A stretch of DNA of 64,000 bases from Paracoccus sp. N5 (lineage in GTDB: Bacteria > Pseudomonadota > Alphaproteobacteria > Rhodobacterales > Rhodobacteraceae): NCBI RefSeq assembly GCF_000371965.1, contig NZ_AQUO01000002.1, forward strand, positions 946,001 through 1,010,000, written 5' to 3'. Under the pieces are notes generated by a model. The model did no database searches. It was not told the origin of the DNA and worked only from the letters and a program-made list of their open reading frames with translations. This document shows positions 45,324 to 54,662 of the stretch, in pieces. The position numbers and the translations under genes are program-made. Position 1 is the first letter of the stretch, and each line of letters starts with the position of its first letter.

Positions 45324-46841
45324 TCAGTCCTCGTCGCCGGCAAGCTGCGCCAGCACCTGGCCCTTGCCGCGCGCCCGCAGGATCAAGGGCACGATCAGCG
45401 CCAGGGCGGCGATGCCCAGAAGCGTGGCCGCGATGGGCGAATGCAGCAGATAGCTCCAGTCGCCCTGGCTGATCGACAACGCCCGGCGCAGCTGCTGCTC
45501 GGCCATCGGACCCAGGATCAGGCCGACGACGATGGGCGCGATGGGATAGCCGTAAAGCCGCATCACATAGCCCAGCACGCCGAAGCCCAGCAGCATCCCC
45601 AGTTCGACGCTGGAGGGATTGGCGCCGATGGTGCCCAGCGTCGCGAACAGCAGGATGCCGGCATAGAGCCAGGGTTTCGGCACGGTCAAGAGCCTCACCC
45701 ACAGCCCGATCAGCGGCAGGTTCAGCACCAGCAGCATGGCGTTGGCGATCAGCAGGCTGGCGATCAGCCCCCAGACCAGCGTCGGGTTGGTGGCAAAGAG
45801 CAGCGGGCCGGGCTGCAGCCCGAACTGCTGGAAACCCGCCAGCATGATCGCCGCCGTGGCCGAGGTCGGCAGGCCCAGCGTCAAGAGCGGCACCAGCGTG
45901 CCCGCCGCGCTGGCGTTGTTCGCCGCTTCGGGACCGGCCACGCCCTCAATGGCGCCCTGGCCGAATTCCTCGGGGTGCTTCGAGAGCTTCTTCTCGGTCG
46001 CATAGGACAGGAAGGTGCCGATCTCGGCCCCGCCCGCGGGCATGGCGCCGATCGGGAAGCCGATGACGGTGCCGCGCAGCCAGGGTTTCCACGAACGCGC
46101 CCAGTCCTGGCGATTCATCCAGACCGAGCCCTTGACGGCGGTAACCTCGTCTTCGTGCTGATCGCGCTGCCCGGCGATGAACAGCGCCTCGCCCACCGCA
46201 AACATGGCGACGGCCATGGTGGTGACCTCGATCCCGTCCAGCAGCTCGGCCTGGCCGAAGGACAGCCGCGCCTGGCCGGTGAGCTGGTCGATGCCGACGC
46301 AGGCCAGCGCCAGGCCCAGGAACAGCGAGGTCAGCCCGCGCAGCGCCGAATCGCCGAAAGCGGCCGAGACGGTGACGAAGGCCAGCACCATCAGCGCGAA
46401 ATATTCCCGCGGCCCGAACACCAGCGCCAGCTTGACGATGGTCGGCGCCAGGAAGGCCAGCAGCAGCGTGGCGATCAGCCCGGCGATGAAGCTGCCGATG
46501 GCGGCGGTGGCCAGCGCCGGCCCGCCCCGGCCCTTGCGGGCCATCTTGTTGCCTTCCAGCGCGGTGATGATCGAGGCGCTTTCGCCCGGCGTATTGAGCA
46601 GGATCGAGGTGGTCGAGCCGCCATACATGCCGCCGTAATAGATGCCGGCGAACATGATGAGCGACCCCGCCGGGTCCAGCCGATAGGTGACGGGCAGCAG
46701 CAGCGCCACGGTCAGCGCCGGGCCGATGCCGGGCAGGACCCCCACGGCAGTGCCCAGCGTGACGCCGATCAGCGCATAGAACAGCAGCATCGGGTCGGCG
46801 GCGGTCGCCAGCCCCTGCATCAGGAAATCGAAGGCGCCCAT
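45324..46841 (-). CDS. tctA: TTT-family tricarboxylate transporter, large permease
   Basis: A 505-residue membrane protein with about 12 helices, of the TctA family. Characteristic stretches are GVLPGIGPALTVALLLPVTYRLDPAGSLIMFAGIYYGGMYGGSTTSILLNTPGE and GLPTSATAAIMLAGFQQFGLQPGPLLF. It forms the transport pore for citrate or a similar organic acid, working with TctB and the periplasmic TctC. It is the last gene of tctCBA. Start overlaps nothing; tctB ends three bases before. Confidence 0.92.
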   Translation of the reverse strand: MGAFDFLMQGLATAADPMLLFYALIGVTLGTAVGVLPGIGPALTVALLLPVTYRLDPAGSLIMFAGIYYGGMYGGSTTSILLNTPGESASIITALEGNKMARKGRGGPALATAAIGSFIAGLIATLLLAFLAPTIVKLALVFGPREYFALMVLAFVTVSAAFGDSALRGLTSLFLGLALACVGIDQLTGQARLSFGQAELLDGIEVTTMAVAMFAVGEALFIAGQRDQHEDEVTAVKGSVWMNRQDWARSWKPWLRGTVIGFPIGAMPAGGAEIGTFLSYATEKKLSKHPEEFGQGAIEGVAGPEAANNASAAGTLVPLLTLGLPTSATAAIMLAGFQQFGLQPGPLLFATNPTLVWGLIASLLIANAMLLVLNLPLIGLWVRLLTVPKPWLYAGILLFATLGTIGANPSSVELGMLLGFGVLGYVMRLYGYPIAPIVVGLILGPMAEQQLRRALSISQGDWSYLLHSPIAATLLGIAALALIVPLILRARGKGQVLAQLAGDED

Positions 46842-46844
46842 GGC

Positions 46845-47339
46845 TCAGCCCCCCGGGAAGAACAGATGCTCCAGCGGGCCGGGCGGCAGGTGCAGCATCA
46901 GAAGTTGCGAGAAGACCACCCAGACCACGAAGGCGAAGGCGATGCCGATGGGCAGGGTCAGCGCCAGGTTGCGCTTGCCGAAGGCGAAGGCGGTGCAGGC
47001 AAACAGGATGCCCGTCGCGATGGAAAAGCCCGCGACATGCAAAAGCAGCAGCTGGATGGCAAGGCCTGCGACGATCCACAGCACCGGGGCGGCCCGCTGC
47101 GGCGGGCGTTCGGGGAAATCGCCGCGCAGCGCGGCCAGCACGGTCCAGCCGGCCAGGCCCAGAAGGCAGAAGGCCACGACGCGCGGCACGCTGGCCGGGC
47201 CGACGCCGGAATAGCCGCCCAGGTCGGCCAGCCGCGCGCTGTCCCACAGCATCACCCCGGCGATGACGGCAAGGCCGAGCGCGATGACAAGCGCCGCCCC
47301 ATCCGGGCGGCGCTTGGTTTGCGGTTGCAGGTCGCTCAT
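46845..47339 (-). CDS. tctB: TTT-family transporter, small membrane subunit
   Basis: A 164-residue protein with four hydrophobic segments typical of TctB, including IALGLAVIAGVMLWDSARL and the glycine-rich start GGYSGVGPASVPRVVAFCLLGL. The ATGA overlap with the tctC stop shows translational coupling. TctB is the small membrane partner of TctA. Sequence conservation is low in this family, so the call rests partly on position. Confidence 0.88.
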   Translation of the reverse strand: MSDLQPQTKRRPDGAALVIALGLAVIAGVMLWDSARLADLGGYSGVGPASVPRVVAFCLLGLAGWTVLAALRGDFPERPPQRAAPVLWIVAGLAIQLLLLHVAGFSIATGILFACTAFAFGKRNLALTLPIGIAFAFVVWVVFSQLLMLHLPPGPLEHLFFPGG

Positions 47340-48277
47340 TTCACCAGACCGATGTCCTTGAGGATCGCGGCGGTGGATTCCTCGTCCTTGGCGAGCTGGG
47401 CGTCGAACTCCGGCCCGGCCAGGAAGGTGTCGATCCAGCCCTTGTTGGCCAGCTGCTTCTGCCAGTTTTCCGACTTGGCCATCTTCTCGATATCGGCGGT
47501 GACCTTGGCTTTCTGCTCGTCCGAAAGCCCCGGCGCGGCCGCGACCATGCGCCAGTTCTGCAGATCGACGTCCAGGCCCGATTCCTTCAGCGTCGGCGCG
47601 TCCACGCCCTCGATCCGCTCGGGCGAGGAGACCGCGAGCAGGCGCAGGGTGCCGGCCTTGACCTGGGCCTCGAACTCGCCCAGCGAGGAGACGCCCGCTG
47701 TGACCTGGTTGCCCAGGATCGCGGCCAGCGCCTCGCCGCCGCCAGAATAGGCGATGTAGTTGATCTTGGTCGGATCGACGCCGGCCGCCTTGGCGATCAG
47801 GCCGACGGCGATATGGTCGGTGCCACCGGCCGAGCCGCCGGCCCAGCTGACCGCGCCCGGGTCCGCCTTCAGCTTCTCGACCAGCCCGGCCATGTCCTGG
47901 ATCTCGGACGCGGCCGGGACCACGATGGCCTCGTATTCGCCGGTCAGCCGCGCGATGGGCGTCACGTCCTTCAGCGAGACGGGCGAGCCGTTGGTCAGGA
48001 TGGCGCCGACCATAACATAGCCGCCGACGATCAGCGCATCCGGGTTGCCCTTGTTCTGGCTGGCGAATTGCGCCAGGCCGATGGTGCCGCCGGCGCCGGG
48101 CACGTTCTGGACCTGCACCGATTTCGAGATGCCGTCCTCTTGCAGCACGGTCTGCATGGTGCGCGCGGTCTGGTCCCAGCCGCCGCCGGGGTTGGCGGGC
48201 GCGATGATGGTGTAATCGGCCATGGCCGGCAGCGCCATGGCGCCGGCAAAGAGGCTGGCGAGAACGAGATGCTTCAT
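47336..48277 (-). CDS. tctC: TTT-family transporter, periplasmic binding protein
   Basis: A 313-residue TctC/Bug-type solute-binding protein. The signal peptide is MKHLVLASLFAGAMALPAMA with cleavage before DYTIIAP. The mature protein begins YTIIAPANPGGGWDQTARTMQ and contains VQNVPGAGGTIGLAQF, the usual Bug-family pattern for binding a carboxylate with two water molecules. GCGGAGGAAACC precedes the ATG. It captures a tri- or dicarboxylate and delivers it to TctAB. The divergent position of a TctD/TctE-like system nearby suggests its regulator. Confidence 0.92.
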   Translation of the reverse strand: MKHLVLASLFAGAMALPAMADYTIIAPANPGGGWDQTARTMQTVLQEDGISKSVQVQNVPGAGGTIGLAQFASQNKGNPDALIVGGYVMVGAILTNGSPVSLKDVTPIARLTGEYEAIVVPAASEIQDMAGLVEKLKADPGAVSWAGGSAGGTDHIAVGLIAKAAGVDPTKINYIAYSGGGEALAAILGNQVTAGVSSLGEFEAQVKAGTLRLLAVSSPERIEGVDAPTLKESGLDVDLQNWRMVAAAPGLSDEQKAKVTADIEKMAKSENWQKQLANKGWIDTFLAGPEFDAQLAKDEESTAAILKDIGLVK

Positions 48278-48460
48278 GGTTTCCTCCGCATCGACCGGAC
48301 GCGCGCGGCGCCGGCCCGTTTGGCTGTTTTTCTGGCTTTGGCCCGCATTTCTCCCAAAACGCGGGCGGTCCTCCGTGAACCCGGTGGCGGGCCCTGCGCC
48401 CTTTGCATCACAGAAACCTGTCATGGACCTGACGCGGGCGTGAAAAATTTGCCGGAAACG

Positions 48461-49530
48461 CTATCTGGCGGACAGCGCCCGGTTCCAGCGCGACAGCAGC
48501 CGCGCCCGCGTCGCCTGGTCCAGATAGGCCAGAAGGCCCGGGCTGACCGGCACCGGCTTCAGCCGCACGCCCTCCAGCCCCGCCATGCCGCCCAGCGGCG
48601 AATCCTGCCCCGCGACTTCAAGGCTGACGGCCGACAGCCGCAGCGTACGCGACAGCAGCGCCTGCCCCTCGGGCGACATCAGGAAGGCCAAGAACTCCGC
48701 GCCCAGTTCCGGCGCCCGCGCCGCGCGCGGCACCAGCGCCACGCGCGAAACGACCACGGTGAAGTCGCGCGGCAGGATCACCCCCACCTCGGGGTGCTGG
48801 CGCGCCCAGTCGGCGGCATAGGAGCCAAGCAGATTGTAGCCCACCGCCAGCCTTCCGTCGGCGATGCGGGTCAGGATCTCGGCCGTGGTCGGGTATTGCC
48901 GCACGCCCATGCGGCCCATCGCGCGCACCACCTCCCAGATCTTCGGGTAAAGCTCCTGGTCGCGGGCCAGGAACAGATAGCCCACGCCCGAGCGCGCCAC
49001 GTCATAGGTGCCGATGCGGCCCTGCGCCTCGGCCGGATGCCCGGCCATCCATTCCAGCAGCTCGGCCCGGGTCGAGGGCGGCGGGTGGTCGCGGAAGCTG
49101 GGCTTGTGATAGGCGAAGACGGCGGGCTCGAAGGTCAGCGCATAGGCGGTGTCGCGCCAGTTCGCCCAATCCGGCCAGCCGGGCGTGTCGGGCGTCACCA
49201 CCGGCCGGGCAAAGCCGTCGTTCGCCAGTTTCACCTGCAGGTCCATGGCCGAGGAAAAGGCGAAATCCGCCGTGCCGGTGCCCGCCTCGGTCTCGGCCAC
49301 GATGCGGTCGTGCAGGGCGCCGGTCAGCAGGTTCTCGTAGCGCAGGGCAAGGTCGGGCCGGCGCTGCTGAAGGCCTCGACCAGCGGCCGGGCCAGATCGT
49401 CGTCGAGCGAGGAATAGATCGTGAGTTCGCCCGCCGCCTGCCCCGAGGGCGCGGGAAACAGCACCGCCTCGGCCCGGGCGATGCCGGTCAGGGCCAGGAT
49501 CAGCAGGGCGGACACGAGGGCAAGGCGCAT
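48461..49530 (-). pseudogene. Frameshifted periplasmic (iron/organic acid type) solute-binding protein
   Basis: Two frames join into one protein. The first (from 49530) gives the signal peptide MRLALVSALLILALTGIARA, then GELTIYSSLDDDLARPLVEAF. The second frame continues QQRRPDLALRYENLLTGALHDRI and runs to the stop at 48461. The join needs one extra base at about 49369; a single-base deletion is the simplest cause. The whole would be a family 1 extracellular binding protein of about 356 residues. It sits between tctC and the two-component genes. Either it is a fresh pseudogene or a sequencing error in the homopolymer-free ctgctga region. Confidence 0.8.
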
Positions 49531-49611
49531 GATGGCCGCCAGACTGCCCCAGCCGGACCCCGTTCACAAGCGCCGGCACGCAGGCTAACCTGCCGGACCG
49601 GAGAGGGATTC

Positions 49612-50277
49612 ATGCGCATCCTGCTGGTCGAGGACAATCTTTCGCTGGCCGAGGGCCTGTCGGCGCTCTTGCGCCAGTCCGGCTATGCCGTGGACGTGGT
49701 CCATGACGGCGCCTCCGCCGAGGCCCTGGCGGCGGCCGAAAGCTTCGAGCTGGTGATCCTGGACCTGAACCTGCCGCAGATGGACGGGCTGGAAGTCCTG
49801 CGCGCCATGCGGGCACGGCGCAACCCGGCCGCGGTGATGATCCTGACCGCGCGCGGCACGCCCGAGGAGCGGGTGCGCGGCCTCGACCTCGGTGCCGACG
49901 ACTATCTGATCAAGCCCTTCGACATCGGCGAATTCGAGGCCCGCATCCGCTCGCTCTTGCGCCGGCAGGCCGGGCTGCGCACGGCGACGGTCAGCTTCGG
50001 CGCGCTGAGCTTCGACCAGAACAGCCGCAGCTTTTCGGTCGAGGGCCAGCCGCTGGACCTGCCCGCGCGCGAACGCGGCCTGCTGGAGCTGCTCATCACC
50101 CGCGCCGGCAAGGTGGTGCCGCGCGACAGCATCGTGCAGTCGCTGACCTCGCTGGAGGACGACCTGTCGGCCAATGCCATCGAGCAATATGTCAGCCGGC
50201 TGCGCAAGCGCCTGGCGGCGGCCGGGCTGACGGTGCGCACGGCGCGCGGCATCGGCTATTTCCTGGACCGGGCATGA
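49612..50277 (+). CDS. OmpR-family response regulator, TctD-like
   Basis: A 221-residue regulator. The receiver domain has acidic residues E7 and D8, the phosphorylation site D51 in VILDLNLPQMDG, and the conserved lysine in LIKPFD. The winged helix C-terminal domain (about residues 125-220) ends TVRTARGIGYFLDRA, as in OmpR/PhoB regulators. It closely resembles TctD, which controls tctCBA tricarboxylate uptake. GGAGAGG lies upstream of the ATG. Its stop overlaps the kinase start (ATGA), so they are coupled. Confidence 0.92.
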   Translation: MRILLVEDNLSLAEGLSALLRQSGYAVDVVHDGASAEALAAAESFELVILDLNLPQMDGLEVLRAMRARRNPAAVMILTARGTPEERVRGLDLGADDYLIKPFDIGEFEARIRSLLRRQAGLRTATVSFGALSFDQNSRSFSVEGQPLDLPARERGLLELLITRAGKVVPRDSIVQSLTSLEDDLSANAIEQYVSRLRKRLAAAGLTVRTARGIGYFLDRA

Positions 50278-51662
50278 GCCGGCCGTTTTCCATCCGCCGC
50301 CGGCTGCTGCTGTGGCTCTTGGCGGCGACGGCGGTCTTCGGCGCGCTGGCGCTGGTCGACACCGGGCGCGAGGCGCGGCACATGGCGACGGCGCTGGCCG
50401 ACCGGGTGCTGGCCGGCTCAGCCCTGGTCATCGCCGAACGCGCCTCGCTGGACGAAGAGGGCATGATCGCCATCGAGATCCCCTATGGCGCGCTGGAAAT
50501 GCTGAGTTCGGCGGCCGAGGACCGGGTGTTCTATCGCGTCGACGGCCCGCCGGGGCGGCTGGTCACCGGCTATGCCGACCTGCCGGTGGCGCCGGCGGTG
50601 CCGGGCGGCGATCCGGGCTTTGCCGACGGCCTGTTCCGCGACCAGCCGGTGCGGGTGGCGACGCTGGCCCGCGCCGCCTCGACCGGCATCGACGAGGTGC
50701 CCTTTACCGTCACCGTGGCCGAGACCACCACCGCGCGCGAGGAACTGACGCGGACCATCCTGATGCGCTCGGCCCTGCGGCTGGGGCTGATGATGCTGGG
50801 CGCGGCGCTGATCGTCGGCATCGCGGTCACCGTCTCGCTGCGGCCCTTGTCGCGGCTCTCCGAGGCGATCGCCACCCGCAGCCCCGACGACCTTTCGCCG
50901 GTCGAGACCCCGGTGCCCAGCGAGGTGCGCGGGCTGGTCGGCGCCATCAACGGCTTCATGCTGCGGCTGAAATCGGCGCTGGACGGGTTGCGCAATTTCA
51001 CCGGCAACGCCGGCCACCAGCTGCGCACGCCGCTGGCCGTGGTGCGCACGCAGCTGGCGCTGGCGGCCCGCGCCGGCACGCTGGCCGAGGCGCAGGCCGC
51101 CGCTGCCAAGGGCGACGCGGCGGTCGCCCATGCCGAGCGCATCCTGGCGCAGCTTCTGCTTTTGGCCAAGGTCGATGCGGCGGCGGGCCGGGCGCCCGAC
51201 GTGATCGACCTTGCCGCCTTCGCCCGCGACCTGACCGCCGAGCAGATCCCCGCCGCCGCCGAGGCCGGCATCGACCTGGGCTTCGAGGGCGGCCTCGAGG
51301 GCGAGGGCCCCCTGCCCGTCCGCGCCGAGCCGCTGCTCTTGGGCGAGGCGCTGGCCAACCTGATCTCGAACGCGATCCTGCACACCGGGCGCGGCGCGAT
51401 GGTGACGATCCGCGTCCGCGCCGAGGGCGACGAGGCCGTGCTGGAGGTCGAGGACGACGGCCCCGGCATCCCCGCCGAGGCCCGCGCCGCCGCCATCGGC
51501 CGCTTCGCGCGCGGCCAGGGTCCGAGCCAAGGGCCGGGCCTGGGCCTGGGCCTGCCGGTGGTCGAGGAAATCGCCCGGCTTTTCGGCGGCCGGCTGGGCC
51601 TGCACCCCGGCGCCGGCGGTCGCGGCCTTTGCGCCCGGCTGCATTTCCCCCGCGCCGCCTGA
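50274..51662 (+). CDS. Sensor histidine kinase, TctE-like
   Basis: A 462-residue membrane kinase. One helix near residues 10-25 and a second near 160-190 flank a periplasmic sensor domain of the TctE/2CSK_N type. A HAMP-like segment follows. The phosphoacceptor is in NAGHQLRTPLAVVRTQL, the N-box is NLISNAILHTG and the G1 box is DDGPGIP. It phosphorylates the response regulator. Neighbouring tctCBA and the binding-protein pseudogene suggest that a carboxylate, perhaps through a periplasmic binding protein, is the signal. Confidence 0.92.
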   Translation: MSRPFSIRRRLLLWLLAATAVFGALALVDTGREARHMATALADRVLAGSALVIAERASLDEEGMIAIEIPYGALEMLSSAAEDRVFYRVDGPPGRLVTGYADLPVAPAVPGGDPGFADGLFRDQPVRVATLARAASTGIDEVPFTVTVAETTTAREELTRTILMRSALRLGLMMLGAALIVGIAVTVSLRPLSRLSEAIATRSPDDLSPVETPVPSEVRGLVGAINGFMLRLKSALDGLRNFTGNAGHQLRTPLAVVRTQLALAARAGTLAEAQAAAAKGDAAVAHAERILAQLLLLAKVDAAAGRAPDVIDLAAFARDLTAEQIPAAAEAGIDLGFEGGLEGEGPLPVRAEPLLLGEALANLISNAILHTGRGAMVTIRVRAEGDEAVLEVEDDGPGIPAEARAAAIGRFARGQGPSQGPGLGLGLPVVEEIARLFGGRLGLHPGAGGRGLCARLHFPRAA

Positions 51663-51728
51663 TCCCCCGATTTGCAGAATCGGCGCCGCCATGGCATCGC
51701 GCGCCTTTCACCCGCAGGAACCACCGCC

Positions 51729-52886
51729 ATGCCGCCCACCTCTCGCCAGACCCGGTCGATGCTTCTGGGGTGTTTCCTGGCCGGCGGCCTGGGCATCGGC
51801 GTCTGGGGCGCCAACCTGCCGGCGCTCGCCCGCCGCACCGGCATGGACGAGGCGCAGATCGGCCTGGTGCTCTTGTGTTTCGCGGCCGGGGCGATCGTCT
51901 CGATGAACCTGGTGCCGCGGCTGATGGCGCGCTTCGGCGCCGGGCGGGTCTCCTGCCTTGCGGCCGGGCTGTTCGGCCTTGGCATCGCCGCCGTGGCGCT
52001 GGTCGGACAGATGGCACAGGCGGCGCTGGTCGCGGGCTTCTGCGGCGTGGTCTTCGGCGCGCTGGACGTGGCGATGAACAGCCATGCCGCGCAATTCGAG
52101 GCCCGCGCCGGCCGGCCGGTGATGTCGTTCTTTCACGCCATGTTCAGCGCCGGCACCCTGGCCGGCGCCGCCGGCTATGCCTGGCGCGCCCATGCCGGCG
52201 GCGCCGCGCCGGCCAGCCTGGTCGCGGCCGGACTGCTGATCCTGCTGCTCGCCGCGCTGGCCGCCACCTGCGCGGGCGGCGCCCCCGCGCCGCAGGACGA
52301 CGCCATCCCGGCGCAAGCCCGCGGCGCGACCGCAACGCCCGGCCTGCGGGTGCTGGCGCTTGGCGCGGTGGCCTTTGCCATCTTCTTCGCCGAGGGGGCG
52401 ATCATGGACTGGGCGGCGCTTTACCTAGTGCGCATCCTCGGCGCCAGCGAGAGCACCGGCGCGCTGGGTTACGCGGCCTTTGCCGGCGCCATGCTGCTGG
52501 GCCGGCTGCTGGGCGACCGCGCCAACCGCATGTTCGGCGCGGCGCGGCTGTTCCGTCTGGGCACGGCGACGGTGGCGCTGGCGCTGGCGGCGATGCTGGT
52601 CGCGGGCGCCGTGGTCCCGGTGCTGGCGGCGCTGGCGCTCTGCGGGCTCGGCATGGCGAATGTCATCCCGATCCTGTTCTCGGCTGCCGGGCGGCTGGGA
52701 CTGGCGGATGGCGGGCGCTCGATGTCGCGGGTGCTGACCATGGGCTATGCCGGGCTGCTGGTCGGGCCGGCGGTCATGGGCTTCGTCGCCAAGGCGGCCT
52801 CGTTGCAGGCCAGCCTGGCGCTGGTGGCGCTGGCGGTGGCCGCCACCTGCCTTTGCGCCCGGCTGGTGCGACCCGAGGCCGACTGA
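51729..52886 (+). CDS. MFS transporter, YbjJ-like
   Basis: A 385-residue, 12-helix major facilitator. The N-terminal GCFLAGGLGIGVWGANLPALARRTGM and the LFGLGIAAVALVGQ... GALDVAMNSHAAQFEARAGRPVMSFFHAMFSAGTLAG stretch resemble the YbjJ/FucP-like group with its helix 4-5 FHxxFSxG element. The substrate is unknown. AGGAA lies 8 bases before the ATG. It is 66 bases after the kinase gene in the same direction. It converges on the acyl-CoA synthetase gene. Confidence 0.85.
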   Translation: MPPTSRQTRSMLLGCFLAGGLGIGVWGANLPALARRTGMDEAQIGLVLLCFAAGAIVSMNLVPRLMARFGAGRVSCLAAGLFGLGIAAVALVGQMAQAALVAGFCGVVFGALDVAMNSHAAQFEARAGRPVMSFFHAMFSAGTLAGAAGYAWRAHAGGAAPASLVAAGLLILLLAALAATCAGGAPAPQDDAIPAQARGATATPGLRVLALGAVAFAIFFAEGAIMDWAALYLVRILGASESTGALGYAAFAGAMLLGRLLGDRANRMFGAARLFRLGTATVALALAAMLVAGAVVPVLAALALCGLGMANVIPILFSAAGRLGLADGGRSMSRVLTMGYAGLLVGPAVMGFVAKAASLQASLALVALAVAATCLCARLVRPEAD

Positions 52887-52901
52887 GCGCGCTCGCCGCC
52901 G

Positions 52902-54599
52902 TCAGGGCTGCACCGCCTCGGCCCGCAGCATCTCGACCATGCGGTCGCGCATGACGAATTTCTGCGGCTTGCCGGTGACGGTCATCGGCAGTTCCGTCAC
53001 CACGCGGACATGGCGCGGCACCTTGAAATGCGCGATCTGCCCCTTGCAATGCGCGCGCAGGGCCTCGGGGTCGATGGTCTCGCCGCTGCGGGGTATGACC
53101 CAGGCGCAGACCTCTTCGCCAAAGCGGTCGTCGGGGATGCCGAAGACCTGCACCTCGCGCACCTGCGGGTGGCGGATCAGGAATTCCTCGATCTCGCGCG
53201 GATAGATGTTTTCGCCGCCGCGGATGATCATGTCCTTGACCCGGCCGACGATGGTGCAGAAGCCCTGCTCGTCCAGCGTGCCCAGATCGCCGGTCTGCAT
53301 CCAGCCGTCGTGGATGGCCTCGGCACTGGCGGCGGGATCGGCCCAATAGCCCGACATCACCGAATAGCCCCGGGTCCAGATCTCGCCCTTTTCGCCGACC
53401 GGCACGGTCGCGCCGCCCTCGCCGACGATGCGCACCTCGAGATGCGGGTGGATGCGGCCGACGGTCTCGCAGCGCTTCTCGGTCGGGTCGTCGGTAAAGC
53501 TCTGGAAGGACACCGGCGAGGTCTCGGTCATGCCGTAGCAGATCGTCACCTCATGCATGTGCATGTCGCGATTGACCCGCTTCATCACCTCGATCGGACA
53601 GAGCGCGCCGGCCATGATGCCGGTGCGCAGGCTCGCGAGATCGCGATGCGCCTGGTCCAGTTCCTGCAGCATGGCGACGAACATCGTCGGCACGCCGTAA
53701 AGCGCCGTCGCACGCTCGGCCTCGACCGCGTCGAGCGTCTGCGCGGGATCGAAGGCCTCGGAGGGAAAGACCATGGTCGCGCCCTTGCTGACCGCGCCCA
53801 GGACGCCCATCACCATGCCGAAGCAATGGTAAAGCGGCACCGGGATCACCAGCCGGTCGGCATGGCTCAGCGCGATGCGGTCGGTGACGAAGCGGCCGTT
53901 GTTGACGATGTTCAGATGCGACAGCGTCGCGCCCTTGGGCTGGCCGGTGGTGCCCGAGGTGAACTGGATGTTGATCGGCTCGTCGGGGTCCAGCGCGATG
54001 CCGTCCAGCCGGGCCAGCAGGTCGGGCGTGGCGCGGGCCGACAGCTCGGCAAAGGCGATCATGCCGGGACCGGGATCGTCCTGCATCATCACCACATGGC
54101 GCAACTCGGGAAAGCGCGCCGGGGCGCCGCCCGCGGCCAGTTCCGGCATCAGCTCGCGCAGCATCGCGGCATAGTCCGAGCCCTTGAAGCGGCTGGCGGC
54201 AACCAGCGCCCGGCAGCCGACCTTATTCAGGGCATAGTCCAGCTCGGACAGGCGATAGGCCGGGTTGATATTGACCAGGATGGCGCCGATGCGGGCGGTG
54301 GCGAACTGCGTCAGCACCCATTCCAGCCGGTTCGGCGACCAGACCCCCACCCGGTCGCCCTTGGCGATGCCCAGGGACAAGAGCCCGGCCGCCAGCCGGT
54401 CCACCCGGGCGGCGAATTCGCGATAGCTGAGCCGGTCGCCGCTTTCGCGAAACACCAGCGCGTCATTGCCGCCATGCGCGGCCACGGCCTCGGCCAGCAG
54501 TTGCGGGATGGTGGCATGTTTCAGCGGCGGCTCGGCCGGTCCGCGCACATGCGACAGCCCGTCCTGCGGCGCGGCCGAACGGGAAAGCGGATGCGTCAT
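52902..54599 (-). CDS. AMP-dependent acyl-CoA synthetase (ACSF2/FadD-like)
   Basis: A 565-residue ligase that activates a carboxylic acid to its CoA thioester through an acyl-adenylate. The AMP-binding signature is FTSGTTGQPKGATLSH (about residues 190-205). YGMTETSPVSF lies in the middle, and the C-terminal hinge and lysine are in RVKDMIIRGGENIYPREIEEF and the late MTVTGKPQKFVMRD. It resembles medium-chain ACSF2-type enzymes. The ATG at 54599 has GGAG 7 bases upstream; a TTG seven codons earlier is less likely. The aldehyde dehydrogenase gene is 63 bases upstream on the same strand. Confidence 0.9.
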   Translation of the reverse strand: MTHPLSRSAAPQDGLSHVRGPAEPPLKHATIPQLLAEAVAAHGGNDALVFRESGDRLSYREFAARVDRLAAGLLSLGIAKGDRVGVWSPNRLEWVLTQFATARIGAILVNINPAYRLSELDYALNKVGCRALVAASRFKGSDYAAMLRELMPELAAGGAPARFPELRHVVMMQDDPGPGMIAFAELSARATPDLLARLDGIALDPDEPINIQFTSGTTGQPKGATLSHLNIVNNGRFVTDRIALSHADRLVIPVPLYHCFGMVMGVLGAVSKGATMVFPSEAFDPAQTLDAVEAERATALYGVPTMFVAMLQELDQAHRDLASLRTGIMAGALCPIEVMKRVNRDMHMHEVTICYGMTETSPVSFQSFTDDPTEKRCETVGRIHPHLEVRIVGEGGATVPVGEKGEIWTRGYSVMSGYWADPAASAEAIHDGWMQTGDLGTLDEQGFCTIVGRVKDMIIRGGENIYPREIEEFLIRHPQVREVQVFGIPDDRFGEEVCAWVIPRSGETIDPEALRAHCKGQIAHFKVPRHVRVVTELPMTVTGKPQKFVMRDRMVEMLRAEAVQP

Positions 54600-54662
54600 G
54601 ATCGTCTCCTGTCCTTTCAAGGGCCGGGGTGCGGCGGGACCGCGCCCCGGCCGGGGCGACCT

